Below, one piece after another: positions 8,428 to 17,628 of a stretch of DNA of 64,000 bases. This stretch comes from Ruegeria sp. ANG-R (GTDB taxonomy: Bacteria > Pseudomonadota > Alphaproteobacteria > Rhodobacterales > Rhodobacteraceae), in assembly GCF_000813985.1 (NCBI RefSeq), contig NZ_JWLJ01000006.1, positions 1 through 64,000 on the forward strand, given 5' to 3'. A program made the position numbers and the translations under genes. Every line of letters begins with the position of its first letter. Within the stretch, counting starts at the first letter, position 1. The notes beneath the pieces were generated by a model. The model had not been told where the DNA came from. It made no database searches and was given only the letters and a program-made list of their open reading frames with translations.

Positions 8428-8430
8428 ACC

Positions 8431-9186
8431 TCAGACAAGCGCATCCCAGATCAGCTTGCTGCCTGTGATGGTCAGCAACACGTAGGCGATCCCAAAAAAC
8501 AGGCGTTCGGACATCATCCAGTGGGCCCGAACGCCAAGCCATGCGCCCAAGATGGCAAAGGGCGTAAGCAACAGATCCGCCAGCGCAGTGTGCCAGGTGA
8601 ACATGCCCAGATAAGCATAAGGTACGAACTTGGCGGCGTTGATGACCCAGAACACCAGAACAGTGCTGGCCTGAAACTCGGTTTTCGACAGGCGTTGAGA
8701 CAGCAGGTAGACGGCTGCCGGCGGGCCGCCCGCATGACTGACAAAGCTCGTGAACCCCGCAACCACTCCGGCGAACAAGCCTGCAGGCGGCGGCAAACGG
8801 TTGGCAAAACCGCGCACCCAACCCTGTGTCTTGCCGACATGCCAGATGACGAAGCCAACAGAGATGCCTCCGATCAGCAGCCGCAGCAGATCGGCGTCGG
8901 TGGCTTTATAAAGCCACGCGCCCAGCGCGACGCCGGGGATGGCACCCAGCATCAGCAGCCGGGAGTCCGGCCAGTTCCAGCGTTTCCAGTAGGGACCAAG
9001 CGTGGCAACATCGATAACCATCAGGATCGGCAACATCAGCGCCAGCGCCTGACCGGGGTCCAGAATAAGGGCCAGAATCGACGATGACGCGAAGGCTACA
9101 CCCGAGCCGAACCCGCCCTTCGAGATGCCCGCAAAGATCACCGCCGGGATCGCGACGGCAAAAAACAAAAAATTCAATTCGAACAT
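8431..9186 (-). CDS. Sulfite exporter TauE/SafE family permease
   Basis: Encodes 251 residues with seven or eight hydrophobic segments and the family N-terminus AGISKGGFGSGVAFASS. Members of TauE/SafE export organosulfur anions such as sulfite, sulfoacetate or related compounds from the cytoplasm; the substrate here cannot be told. It is a single gene, convergent with the small secreted protein gene and divergent from mdh, with no sulfur genes next to it. Confidence 0.87.
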   Translation of the reverse strand: MFELNFLFFAVAIPAVIFAGISKGGFGSGVAFASSSILALILDPGQALALMLPILMVIDVATLGPYWKRWNWPDSRLLMLGAIPGVALGAWLYKATDADLLRLLIGGISVGFVIWHVGKTQGWVRGFANRLPPPAGLFAGVVAGFTSFVSHAGGPPAAVYLLSQRLSKTEFQASTVLVFWVINAAKFVPYAYLGMFTWHTALADLLLTPFAILGAWLGVRAHWMMSERLFFGIAYVLLTITGSKLIWDALV

Positions 9187-9300
9187 CTGATGCCTCGAAA
9201 CGGCCTGTTTTGCTGGTCATTTAGCGCAAACTGCCGGACAGGCGCAAACGGTATGCGGTCGCATGCCGCGTCGCAGAGGCCTTGCGCGCTGTCGTTTTAA

Positions 9301-10308
<1,008 letters not shown>

Positions 10309-10334
10309 CCAGTCACCGAACCTGGAACAGAAAT

Positions 10335-10363
10335 GCCCCGCCCGAGTTGGCGGGGCTTTTTTG
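10335..10363 (+). terminator. Terminator of mdh
   Basis: A perfect 8-bp GC stem (GCCCCGCC with GGCGGGGC), 6-base loop, then TTTTTT. It isolates mdh transcription from the Hint gene and the suc operon. Confidence 0.9.
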
Positions 10364-10566
10364 TCTGGATTGACGAAAACCGCAGGCAACACCAGAAAGT
10401 CACGGCATTCCGACCCATAAAATTCATAAATTACATTGATTTAGGCGAAATTTTCAAGTTTCGCTGGAATCTTGCCACAATCTTGTAACAGGACAGCGCT
10501 CAGCTTTGACACCGCACCAGACCAGTGTCGGCAGTGAGCGAATTATTTAATTGAGGAACGTCGAGT

Positions 10567-11877
10567 ATGGGAACCTTTACCTACAAGAACTCGTTTGACG
10601 ATGACGGAGATGGCGACAACCTGAACGGCGCTTCCGAATTCGGCACAAGCGGCACCGGCCTTGGCGTATTCAACTCTCCCAACTCGGGCGATGGAGACAA
10701 CGAGTTTGTATTTTATTCCGGCGCGGGCGAGGAAAACAAACTCGATCTCAACGCCAACCTGACCGGGACGGACCGGGTGAACTCGTTCACCGCCGAGATG
10801 ACCCTGGATTTTACAACTCGGCCCGGCCCCTGGGGTGATGGTGAATCCGACGGTCTTACGTTCAACCTCGGCGACCCGAGTTCACTGAGTTCGATCGAAG
10901 AACGCGGCGTCTCCACCGGCCTGGCCATTCGCCTTGCCCCTTTTAGCTGGGGCACCACGGGGTACGCGGGCAACGTTATCGAAATCCGCTGGAACAATAC
11001 GATTATCGGCTCAACCACGGTGTCTGACCTCAGCTCGCCTGCAGCTTCTACTTTTTCGGTCTCGGTTGATACGTCCGGGAACGTCTCCGTCAGTTTCGGG
11101 TCGGAAACGGCCAGCGGCTCGATTCCGGGGACAGAGTGGACCAGCACCAGTCAGGACGGTTGGGATTTCCTCATCGCAGGCCGAACCGGGGCGAATGCCG
11201 GTGAAGCCTATATCGACGACATAGACGTAACCGCCAACACGGTATGTTTCGCGGCAGGCACTCTTATCGACACGCCCATAGGCCCGGTTCCTGTCGAGAC
11301 GTTAAGACCCGCAGACATGGTGCTGACGGCCGACAACGGATCTCAGCCGATACGCTGGATAAACACCCGAAAATTCTGCAAGGCACAACTGGAAGCCGCA
11401 ACAAATCTCAAACCCGTCATCATTCGGGCGAACGCGCTGGGGAAGGGGTACCCCGCGTCTGACCTGACGGTCTCGCGGCAACATCGCATCATGGTGCGCT
11501 CGCGCATTGCCGAACGCATGTTTGGTTGCCCTGAGGTTCTGGTACCGGCGGTCAAACTACTGGACCTTCCCGGGGTTTTTGTCGACGCGGAAGCCGACGG
11601 CGTAACCTACGTTCATTTTCTCTGCGACAATCACGAAGTCGTCTTTGCCAATGGCCAGCCCAGCGAGACTCTGCTGCTGGGCGATCAGGCATGTGAGACG
11701 CTTGGTGCGGATGCATTGGAAGAAATTCGGGCCATCTTCCCCGATATCGACATCAGTGATCGGCTCCCGATTTCGGCTAAAGCCATCCCCGACAGGGCCC
11801 GGCTGGGACAGTTCGTGGCGCGCCACCGCAAGAACAAAAAACCCTTCCTGTCCGCCGTCGAGCCCGAGCCAGCCTGA
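10567..11877 (+). CDS. Lectin-like domain plus C-terminal Hint (hedgehog/intein) domain protein
   Basis: Encodes 436 residues. Residues 1-222 resemble an L-type-lectin/concanavalin-like beta sandwich, with an Asp/Gly-rich start (SFDDDGDGDNLNG). A Hint_2-type domain follows: Cys227 in CFAAGTLIDTPIG is the expected nucleophile, His306 (SRQHRIMVRSR) fits block B, and His355 lies in DNHEVVFANG. There is no C-terminal extein, as in other proteobacterial Hint proteins thought to self-cleave or modify the upstream domain. No signal peptide is visible, so export, if any, would be by a type I-like route. GAGGAA precedes the ATG. Confidence 0.85.
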   Translation: MGTFTYKNSFDDDGDGDNLNGASEFGTSGTGLGVFNSPNSGDGDNEFVFYSGAGEENKLDLNANLTGTDRVNSFTAEMTLDFTTRPGPWGDGESDGLTFNLGDPSSLSSIEERGVSTGLAIRLAPFSWGTTGYAGNVIEIRWNNTIIGSTTVSDLSSPAASTFSVSVDTSGNVSVSFGSETASGSIPGTEWTSTSQDGWDFLIAGRTGANAGEAYIDDIDVTANTVCFAAGTLIDTPIGPVPVETLRPADMVLTADNGSQPIRWINTRKFCKAQLEAATNLKPVIIRANALGKGYPASDLTVSRQHRIMVRSRIAERMFGCPEVLVPAVKLLDLPGVFVDAEADGVTYVHFLCDNHEVVFANGQPSETLLLGDQACETLGADALEEIRAIFPDIDISDRLPISAKAIPDRARLGQFVARHRKNKKPFLSAVEPEPA

Positions 11878-12012
11878 ACCACTGCCGCAGGCTCTGCCCT
11901 GCTTCTCGCTTGGCGAGATTTCCTGCGCCCGGTTTATCTCTTACATCTGAAAGCGCTCGGCCTCGACGATCACGTCGGGCCAGCTTACAGATACTGTATT
12001 CGATGCGATTTT

Positions 12013-12022
12013 TGTGATCGCA
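12013..12022 (+). promoter_or_regulatory. Auxiliary imperfect operator TGTGATCGCA upstream of sucC
   Basis: Matches the TGTGATCACA palindrome at nine of ten positions and is flanked by TTTT like the main sites. Its centre is 48 bp upstream of the first perfect palindrome. Confidence 0.45.
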
Positions 12023-12056
12023 ATCGAAATTCGAATCAATTCCCGACACTCCGTCC

Positions 12057-12095
12057 ATTTTGTGATCACACCTTAAAATACTGTGATCACAAACG
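12057..12095 (+). promoter_or_regulatory. 39-bp composite operator upstream of sucC (paired TGTGATCACA palindromes)
   Basis: ATTTTGTGATCAC, 12 bases, then TGTGATCACAAACG. Both palindromes are perfect (12061-12070 and 12082-12091), centres 21 bp apart. All 27 arm bases and the 12-base spacing equal those of the sdhC operator, while the 12 inner bases differ, as expected for selection on protein contacts. The operator ends 105 bp before the sucC ATG, very close to its placement at sdhC. Confidence 0.8.
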
Positions 12096-12200
12096 GTGAC
12101 AATCTTTGCTAAAATCCTGTTGCCCGTCAAAAAACCCTTTATAAATGACGATTAGACACGGCTATATCGAACAAATCGTAGTCAGACAGGACAGTTTTCG

Positions 12201-13394
12201 ATGAATATTCACGAATATCAGGCCAAAGCGCTTCTTCGCAGCTATGGCGCTCCGGTCTCCGACGGTCGCGCGGTTCTGCGCGCCGAGGAAGCCAAATCCG
12301 CAGCCGGTGAACTGGATGGCCCTTTGTGGGTCGTTAAGGCGCAAATCCACGCGGGCGGTCGCGGCAAGGGCTCGTTCAAAGAGGTGGATGCCGGTGAAAA
12401 AGGCGGTGTTCGTCTGACAAAGTCGGTTGAGGAAGCCGCCGAGGAAGCCAAGAAAATGCTGGGCCGCACGCTGGTCACGCACCAGACCGGCCCCGCGGGC
12501 AAGCAGGTCAACCGCATCTATATCGAGGCCGGGTCCGGCATCGAGCGCGAATTGTATCTGGCCCTGTTGGTGGATCGCCAGACCAGCCGCATCTCTTTCG
12601 TCTGTTCGACCGAAGGCGGCATGGACATCGAAGAGGTCGCCGCCGCCACGCCCGAGAAAATCCTGTCCTTCTCGGTTGATCCCGCCACTGGTTATCAGCC
12701 CTATCACGGCCGCCGCATCGCCTTTTCGCTGGGACTGCAAGGCGCGCAGGTCAAGCAATGCGTCAAGCTGATGAGCCAGCTCTACAATGCCTTCGTCGAG
12801 AAGGACATGGAGATGTTGGAGATCAACCCGCTGATCATCTCGGACAAGGGTGATCTCAAGGTGCTAGATGCCAAGGTTGGCTTTGACGGCAACGCGGTCT
12901 ACCGCCACCCCGATATTGCCGAGCTGCGCGACACGACCGAGGAAGACCCCAAGGAGCTGGAAGCCAGCAAATACGACCTGAACTACATTGCGCTGGATGG
13001 TGAGATCGGGTGCATGGTCAACGGCGCCGGTCTGGCCATGGCCACGATGGATATCATCAAACTCTACGGTGCCGAACCTGCCAACTTCCTCGACGTGGGC
13101 GGCGGTGCCACCAAAGAGAAGGTGACCGAGGCGTTCAAGATCATCACCTCGGACCCGCAGGTCAAAGGCATTCTGGTCAACATCTTCGGCGGCATCATGC
13201 GCTGTGACGTGATTGCCGAGGGCGTGGTCGCCGCGGTGAAAGAGGTCGGCCTGCAGGTTCCACTGGTCGTGCGTCTGGAAGGTACAAATGTGGAAAAAGG
13301 CAAAGAGATCATCAACACCTCTGGCCTGGACGTGATCGCGGCGGACAACCTGAAAGACGGTGCCGAGAAGATCGTGAAGGCGGTTAAGGGGTGA
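12201..13394 (+). CDS. sucC: Succinyl-CoA synthetase beta subunit
   Basis: Encodes 397 residues with an N-terminal ATP-grasp domain ([16 protein letters not shown] start, [10 protein letters not shown] glycine loop) and a C-terminal CoA-ligase domain ([15 protein letters not shown] and [11 protein letters not shown]). With SucD it converts succinyl-CoA, nucleoside diphosphate and phosphate to succinate, CoA and nucleoside triphosphate. It is the first gene of the suc operon. Its TGA overlaps a GTG that begins a lipoprotein gene, instead of leading directly to sucD as in typical relatives. Confidence 0.97.
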   Translation: MNIHEYQAKALLRSYGAPVSDGRAVLRAEEAKSAAGELDGPLWVVKAQIHAGGRGKGSFKEVDAGEKGGVRLTKSVEEAAEEAKKMLGRTLVTHQTGPAGKQVNRIYIEAGSGIERELYLALLVDRQTSRISFVCSTEGGMDIEEVAAATPEKILSFSVDPATGYQPYHGRRIAFSLGLQGAQVKQCVKLMSQLYNAFVEKDMEMLEINPLIISDKGDLKVLDAKVGFDGNAVYRHPDIAELRDTTEEDPKELEASKYDLNYIALDGEIGCMVNGAGLAMATMDIIKLYGAEPANFLDVGGGATKEKVTEAFKIITSDPQVKGILVNIFGGIMRCDVIAEGVVAAVKEVGLQVPLVVRLEGTNVEKGKEIINTSGLDVIAADNLKDGAEKIVKAVKG

Positions 13395-13951
13395 ACACTG
13401 CCCGTCGTATAAGACTATTGTCGGGATTGTTGGCCGCGTGCGCTTTGCTTTCTGCATGTGTTGAAAGCCCTTCGGGGCTTTCTTCTGGAGGAAGCGTTGC
13501 GCAACAAGCAGCCAATGCATTCTCAAGCACATGCCTTAAGAGTTTGCCCAGCTTCGATGGATTTCAGACTGACGCCCGCGCCGCATCACTGAAACCATCA
13601 GAGAACCTAGGCAACATTCATTCGGTATACGTAGTGCCGAATAGCAAGGTTTTTATCGGCCTCCAGAATCTACCAAGTGCATCTGACGTTCAGGTCTGCG
13701 GTGTTAGAGCGGTTAGTTCCGAACCTTCTTCAGTCGTTGGAAATGCTATTCTGAACGCAGCCCGTTCGGCAGTAGGCTCAGGAACTGAAAAGCAGTTTCC
13801 GTCCGAGAGGTTCGAATACGCTATCCAGCTTCCAAACGGCAGCCTTCTTACACACGACGCAAAATACATGGGGAGCACGACAAGCAACGTGTTTCTGATT
13901 TCTCAACCAGTTCCGGAGGGAAGAGTCCCGTCGCTGATTTATGACGAATAG
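13391..13951 (+). CDS. Lipoprotein inserted between sucC and sucD
   Basis: Encodes 186 residues beginning with GTG inside the sucC stop (GTGA overlap), so it is translationally coupled to sucC. A lipoprotein signal ends in LLSAC (Cys23). The mature part has a repeated serine-rich start and two further cysteines (STCLKS and VQVCGVRA) but no domain I recognise. It is visibly more AT-rich than sucC and uses more A/T-ending codons, which suggests a different origin. It probably rides on suc transcription. Function unknown. Confidence 0.7.
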   Translation: MNTARRIRLLSGLLAACALLSACVESPSGLSSGGSVAQQAANAFSSTCLKSLPSFDGFQTDARAASLKPSENLGNIHSVYVVPNSKVFIGLQNLPSASDVQVCGVRAVSSEPSSVVGNAILNAARSAVGSGTEKQFPSERFEYAIQLPNGSLLTHDAKYMGSTTSNVFLISQPVPEGRVPSLIYDE

Positions 13952-13988
13952 ACCCTGCCCTTAGAAATCCAATAAAGGAGAACGCCAA

Positions 13989-14049
13989 ATGGCAGTCCTC
14001 ATCGACGAAAATACCAAAGTGATCTGTCAGGGCTTTACCGGCGCGCAGG
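13989..14049 (+). repeat. Direct repeat, upstream copy: first 61 bp of sucD
   Basis: Bases 13989-14049 equal 14888-14948 except for one mismatch (G at 14043, T at 14942). The match begins exactly at the sucD ATG and ends within codon 21. Leaders before the two ATGs share only short blocks (CAATA and GGAG). The copies are 899 bp apart and bracket the methyltransferase gene. Confidence 0.97.
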
Positions 14050-14144
14050 ATGCACTGGGGACTTGCGTCGGCGGGAGCACCGGGGCCATTCGAATGTTTA
14101 ATACGCGGATGGTTCATATTGCATCAACGGAAGGGTCGAACTGA
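13989..14144 (+). pseudogene. Truncated sucD 5' fragment fused to foreign sequence (51-codon chimeric ORF)
   Basis: The first 18 codons are identical to sucD ([18 protein letters not shown]). After AQ the frame leaves sucD and continues through 31 unrelated codons to a TGA at 14142-14144. It retains a good ribosome site (AAGGAGAACG), probably the original sucD leader. The TGA overlaps the ATG of the methyltransferase gene (TGATG), so translation of the fragment could deliver ribosomes to that gene. It cannot have succinyl-CoA synthetase activity, since all but the first strand of the CoA-binding domain is missing. Confidence 0.85.
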
Positions 14145-14809
14145 TGCGTGAAGGCGTCAGAGACGCGTTCGAACACAAGAACTGGGGCGACAGAAATACG
14201 CCGCGTTCCGGTAGTGGCTCGACGCTTGATGCCACCGCGCCTCTTCGTGGTGCATTGCCTGCGATATTCGAACGCTACTCGGTAAAGACGTTTCTCGACG
14301 CCCCTTGTGGCGATTGGACTTGGATGCAGGAAGTGGACCTGAACGGGGTTCACTATATCGGCGGGGACATATCTCTGGAAGTTGTGGAGTCCGTGAAAGA
14401 GAAACATCAGGCTTTGGGGCGGGAGTTTTTCCATCTGGACATAACATCCGATCCACTGCCCAAGGCTGACCTGATGATGTGCCGCGATTGTCTGTTTCAC
14501 TTGAAATGGTGGTTGAGATGGGAGTTTTTCGAGAACTTCGCCAAAAGCGATATTCCGTATCTGCTGACCACCAAACACCATAACGCACGAAACGCCAAGC
14601 TTCGTGATAACGCGGCTTTCAAGTTATTCAATCCTTGCGCCGCCCCATTCAACTTTCCGGAACCGGTAGAAGAGATAAGCGAAACGGGGCCCTATAATGA
14701 CGACCCCGAATTTCTCCAGACCCGAGCAGGCAGACAGCAACGTTCGGTCGCAATTTGGTCGAAAGAGCAAGTGATTGACGTGCTAAAGCAGCGCGAGACG
14801 AAAACGTGA
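14144..14809 (+). CDS. Class I SAM-dependent methyltransferase, cargo between sucD copies
   Basis: Encodes 221 residues. The SAM-binding motif TFLDAPCGDWTWM is at about 49-61, followed by acidic strand end YIGGDISLE and a motif IV-like LMMCRDCLFHLKWW. The pattern GSGSTLDAT before motif I and DAPCGD are typical of a family often found in polysaccharide or glycosyltransferase loci; the acceptor is unknown. The length fits that family, so it looks complete. Its ATG overlaps the stop of the chimeric sucD fragment, and no other ribosome site is evident. Composition is more AT-rich than the suc genes around it, suggesting acquisition. Confidence 0.8.
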   Translation: MREGVRDAFEHKNWGDRNTPRSGSGSTLDATAPLRGALPAIFERYSVKTFLDAPCGDWTWMQEVDLNGVHYIGGDISLEVVESVKEKHQALGREFFHLDITSDPLPKADLMMCRDCLFHLKWWLRWEFFENFAKSDIPYLLTTKHHNARNAKLRDNAAFKLFNPCAAPFNFPEPVEEISETGPYNDDPEFLQTRAGRQQRSVAIWSKEQVIDVLKQRETKT

Positions 14810-14887
14810 GATCAAGGATCAACTGAATTGCCGCAGCGATGGTTTGTTGCAGAGCTGTGCTAACTTTAAACAATACGGAGGCCTAAC

Positions 14888-14948
14888 ATGGCAGTCCTCA
14901 TCGACGAAAATACCAAAGTGATCTGTCAGGGCTTTACCGGCTCGCAGG
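14888..14948 (+). repeat. Direct repeat, downstream copy: start of intact sucD
   Basis: The 61 bp beginning at the ATG of the complete sucD, 60 of 61 identical to 13989-14049. The new leader here carries its own ribosome site (CGGAGG, nine bases before the ATG). Confidence 0.97.
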
Positions 14949-15769
14949 GCACATTCCACTCTGAACAGGCCATCGCCTATGGCACCAAGATGGTCGGTGG
15001 CGTGACCCCCGGCAAAGGCGGGATGACGCATCTTGACCTGCCCGTGTTCAACTCGGTCCACGAGGCCAAGCATGTGACCGAAGCCAATGCCAGCGTCATC
15101 TATGTTCCGCCGCCCTTTGCGGCGGATTCGATCCTCGAAGCGATTGATGCCGAGATGGAGGTGATCGTCTGCATCACCGAAGGCATCCCGGTTCTGGACA
15201 TGATGAAGGTGAAGCGCGCGTTGGAAGGCTCGAAATCGCGCCTGATCGGCCCGAACTGTCCCGGTGTCATCACGCCTGATGCCTGCAAGATCGGTATTAT
15301 GCCCGGCCACATCCACAAACGCGGTTCGGTCGGCGTTGTGTCGCGTTCGGGCACCCTGACCTATGAGGCCGTGAAACAGACGACCGACGTAGGACTGGGC
15401 CAGTCCACATGTGTGGGCATCGGCGGTGACCCGATCAAAGGCACCGAGCATATCGACGTGCTGGAATGGTTCCTGGCGGATGACGAGACCGAGTCGATCA
15501 TCATGATCGGTGAGATCGGTGGCTCGGCCGAAGAAGAAGCCGCGCAATTCCTGGCGGATGAGGCCAAGAAGGGCCGCAAAAAGCCGACCGCTGGTTTCAT
15601 CGCAGGCCGCACAGCCCCTCCAGGCCGTCGCATGGGCCACGCGGGCGCGATTGTCGCCGGTGGCAAGGGCGGCGCCGAGGACAAGATCGAAGCCATGCGC
15701 GCAGCTGGTATCGTCGTGGCCGAAAGCCCGGCGCAGCTGGGTGAGGCTGTGCTGGAAGCGATTGGATGA
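14888..15769 (+). CDS. sucD: Succinyl-CoA synthetase alpha subunit (intact copy)
   Basis: Encodes 293 residues, normal length. The N-terminal CoA-binding Rossmann domain is followed by the phosphorylated-histidine loop in [13 protein letters not shown], which carries the phosphate between succinyl-phosphate and the nucleotide. Its first 61 bp also exist as a truncated copy 899 bp upstream. It is the only full alpha subunit in the window and pairs with sucC. Its TGA overlaps the ATG of the next reading frame (ATGA). Confidence 0.97.
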   Translation: MAVLIDENTKVICQGFTGSQGTFHSEQAIAYGTKMVGGVTPGKGGMTHLDLPVFNSVHEAKHVTEANASVIYVPPPFAADSILEAIDAEMEVIVCITEGIPVLDMMKVKRALEGSKSRLIGPNCPGVITPDACKIGIMPGHIHKRGSVGVVSRSGTLTYEAVKQTTDVGLGQSTCVGIGGDPIKGTEHIDVLEWFLADDETESIIMIGEIGGSAEEEAAQFLADEAKKGRKKPTAGFIAGRTAPPGRRMGHAGAIVAGGKGGAEDKIEAMRAAGIVVAESPAQLGEAVLEAIG

Positions 15770-16512
15770 TAGCTGACCGACCCTCCAAAGGCGCTGAGGG
15801 CAGCGCCCGACCCTGGGTGGGTGCTGCAAGCGCCCTCCCGGGGGGAGGGTCGGGCGCTGCCCGGCGTTGCCGCCGGGCGGTAAGCTTTGTATTTAGCCTA
15901 GCTCTTTGCCTTTGGGTTCCAACAGTTGGGATAGCCGAACAAAACAATCCTCTAAAAACGGTTCTTGATGTTTGTGCAAGTGATGGTTCCACTTTTGAAG
16001 AAACCGTTGCCGAATTTTATACAAAAGGTTGGACTAAAGTTCCTCCTAGCAACCTCGGCACAGCCACCAACGCGATAGGAGACGCGCATTTGTTCTCGGG
16101 CAAAATAACGTTGGAGGACGAGTGGCCTAGGCTAAGGCTCGAAAAACGAAGTCAGGTTGGTAGCCGTGTGAACAGAGCGAACAGTTTTTACTTCCAATCG
16201 GCAACACTGTCTTCGCAAGACAGAAGCAGCTACGTAAATGTTTTCTTCAGAAAGCAGGGAAAAAGGGTGGACTGCATGGCATCCACGACGAACATCCAAA
16301 ACTTAGATGAATTCACCTATTCTATTATTGACCGATCCTCGACGGGAAAGCTTGGAGAACTCAGCGTGGAATGGATAGCTTATTCGGACACTTCTGAGCG
16401 CCCAAACGTGCGAGCAACTCTGTATTTGATCAAGCCCCACGTTCAAGACAGCTTTATAGTTGATCCTCTTCTTGCGCCGGCAGGATTAACTGTCCTCCGG
16501 CATATGAATTGA
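15766..16512 (+). CDS. Secreted protein of unknown function with repeat-derived N-terminus
   Basis: Encodes 248 residues if started at the ATG overlapping the sucD stop, the only in-frame ATG before the signal sequence. Residues 1-37 are translated from a GC-rich palindromic repeat (15798-15862) and its flank; a signal-peptide-like segment ([12 protein letters not shown]...VGIAEQ) then begins at residue 39. The mature part has two cysteines (DVCASDGST and VDCMAST) and no domain I recognise. Downstream of the repeat the gene is markedly AT-rich. The repeat probably inserted at or replaced the original start region, so expression is uncertain. Confidence 0.6.
   Translation: MIADRPSKGAEGSARPWVGAASALPGGGSGAARRCRRAVSFVFSLALCLWVPTVGIAEQNNPLKTVLDVCASDGSTFEETVAEFYTKGWTKVPPSNLGTATNAIGDAHLFSGKITLEDEWPRLRLEKRSQVGSRVNRANSFYFQSATLSSQDRSSYVNVFFRKQGKRVDCMASTTNIQNLDEFTYSIIDRSSTGKLGELSVEWIAYSDTSERPNVRATLYLIKPHVQDSFIVDPLLAPAGLTVLRHMN
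15798..15862. repeat. GC-rich palindromic intergenic repeat (REP-like hairpin)
   Basis: Two perfect 17-base inverted arms (GGGCAGCGCCCGACCCT at 15798-15814 and its complement at 15846-15862) enclose 31 bases. These form a second stem of ten pairs with one T-T mismatch around TGCAA. A smaller GGCG...CGCC element follows to about 15880. I recall similar dispersed elements from roseobacter intergenic regions. Only one copy is seen in this window, and it is read as protein in the overlapping frame. Confidence 0.75.
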
Positions 16513-16516
16513 TCTC

Positions 16517-17056
16517 ATGACCTTCTCCGACGCCATCCGCACCTGTTTCTCCAAGTTCTTCACCTTCTCGGGCCGTGCTTCGCGGCCCGAATACTGGTTC
16601 TTTTTCCTGTTCATCGTGATCTGGAACATCATTGCCGGGATCATCGACTGGCAGTTCTTCACTCAGGTTGCAGTAACCGAAACCGAGACTTCCAAATCCG
16701 TTACTGCCACCTCAACAGGCCCGGTGCAAAGCATCGTGAGCCTGATCGTCTTTTTCCCACATCTGGCCGTCGCGTGGCGGCGGATGCATGATACCGGACG
16801 CAGCGGGCTTTATGCGTTGTTGCCGATCCTGCTGATCCTCGGTGCGCTGGGAGTTCTGGTCTTTGGCATCGGCCTTGCCAGTCAGTTCCATGGCGGCACG
16901 CTGGACATCCTGTTTACCCGCGCCACACTTCTGATTGTCATTCCGACACTGCTCATTCTGTTTGTGTCACCCCTTCTGGTTCTGTGGTGGCTGACCCGCC
17001 CCGGCGAACCCGGCGCCAATCAGTACGGTCCCAACCCCTATGAGGTGGCCCCATGA
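16517..17056 (+). CDS. DUF805 membrane protein (first of tandem pair)
   Basis: Encodes 179 residues with four hydrophobic segments. DUF805 hallmarks are visible: FSGRASRPEYWFFFLF (about 17-32), WRRMHDTGRSGLYALLP in the middle and PGEPGANQYGPNP at the end. These inner-membrane proteins have no established biochemical role. It begins 4 bases after the preceding gene and overlaps the next DUF805 gene by four bases. DUF805 genes between sucD and sucA are, as I recall, common in roseobacters. Confidence 0.9.
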   Translation: MTFSDAIRTCFSKFFTFSGRASRPEYWFFFLFIVIWNIIAGIIDWQFFTQVAVTETETSKSVTATSTGPVQSIVSLIVFFPHLAVAWRRMHDTGRSGLYALLPILLILGALGVLVFGIGLASQFHGGTLDILFTRATLLIVIPTLLILFVSPLLVLWWLTRPGEPGANQYGPNPYEVAP

Positions 17057-17628
17057 GTTTTTCTTGGGCTATCAAAACCTGCTTCAAAAAGTATGTGACT
17101 TCCTCGGGTCGCGCGTCACGTGCCGAGTTCTGGTATTTCTGGATTTTCTGCATGCTAGTCATGATCGCCCTAACCATACTTAATACGGTCTTGTTTGGGC
17201 CAAACATCATCGTGACCGAGCAAATTGTGATTGCAAGCAATGGCAATCCACACCTCGTAAAAAACGTCATGGAGTTCTACAATAGCGGGTTGCCCGGCAC
17301 TGTCTTCCTGTTGATTGTAATTGTACCCGGACTCGCGCTTACCTCGCGTCGGCTGCACGACGTAGGATACAGTGCATGGTGGATAGTTGCTCTTGTCGTA
17401 ACCATCGTGGTTGCTTTCTCGACCGCCGTTCTGGGTACGATCGGGTGGTCTGCAACAATTCATGCCTTAACAACCACGGGAAGAGTCGTTGTTAGCGGCG
17501 GCCCTGCCGTTGAACTCGCATTAGTTACAATCGTGGCTTCAATTGTCATATTTGTGGTTTGGCTTTGCACAAAGTTTGAACCAGGCACCAACCAATACGG
17601 TCCCAACCCAACCGAGGTAATCCCATGA
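17053..17628 (+). CDS. DUF805 membrane protein (second of tandem pair)
   Basis: Encodes 191 residues and is paralogous to the previous gene (SSGRASRAEFWYFWIF, SRRLHDVGYSAWW, PGTNQYGPNP). Four hydrophobic segments are predicted. It is more AT-rich than its sister, so the pair may not be a recent tandem duplication. Its ATG overlaps the previous stop, and its own TGA overlaps the sucA ATG (ATGA), so it is translationally linked to 2-oxoglutarate dehydrogenase. Confidence 0.9.
   Translation: MSFSWAIKTCFKKYVTSSGRASRAEFWYFWIFCMLVMIALTILNTVLFGPNIIVTEQIVIASNGNPHLVKNVMEFYNSGLPGTVFLLIVIVPGLALTSRRLHDVGYSAWWIVALVVTIVVAFSTAVLGTIGWSATIHALTTTGRVVVSGGPAVELALVTIVASIVIFVVWLCTKFEPGTNQYGPNPTEVIP

Larger units (their letters stand above)
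11878..12200 (+). promoter_or_regulatory. 323-bp control region of the suc operon
   Basis: No gene is visible here. A weak hairpin (TCTCGC, 3-base loop, GCGAGA, then TT) at 11904-11920 may end the Hint transcript. The stretch from 12000 is AT-rich and holds one imperfect and two perfect GTGATCAC-type palindromes, annotated separately. A TATAAA at 12140-12145 is a possible -10 element, but I see no convincing -35 at standard spacing. Confidence 0.55.

Noticed and set aside
13989-14887. Repeat-flanked segment as an insertion sequence or transposon
   Set aside because: There is no transposase, no terminal inverted repeats, and the direct repeat is too long (61 bp) and starts precisely at a start codon, unlike target-site duplications.
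14819-15829. 336-codon frame opposite sucD
   Set aside because: Shadow of sucD. Its resemblance to part of the upstream antisense frame only reflects the sucD repeat.
15798-15880. Palindrome as the rho-independent terminator of sucD
   Set aside because: No T-run follows, translation reads through it, and the suc operon continues downstream. It is better explained as a dispersed repeat.
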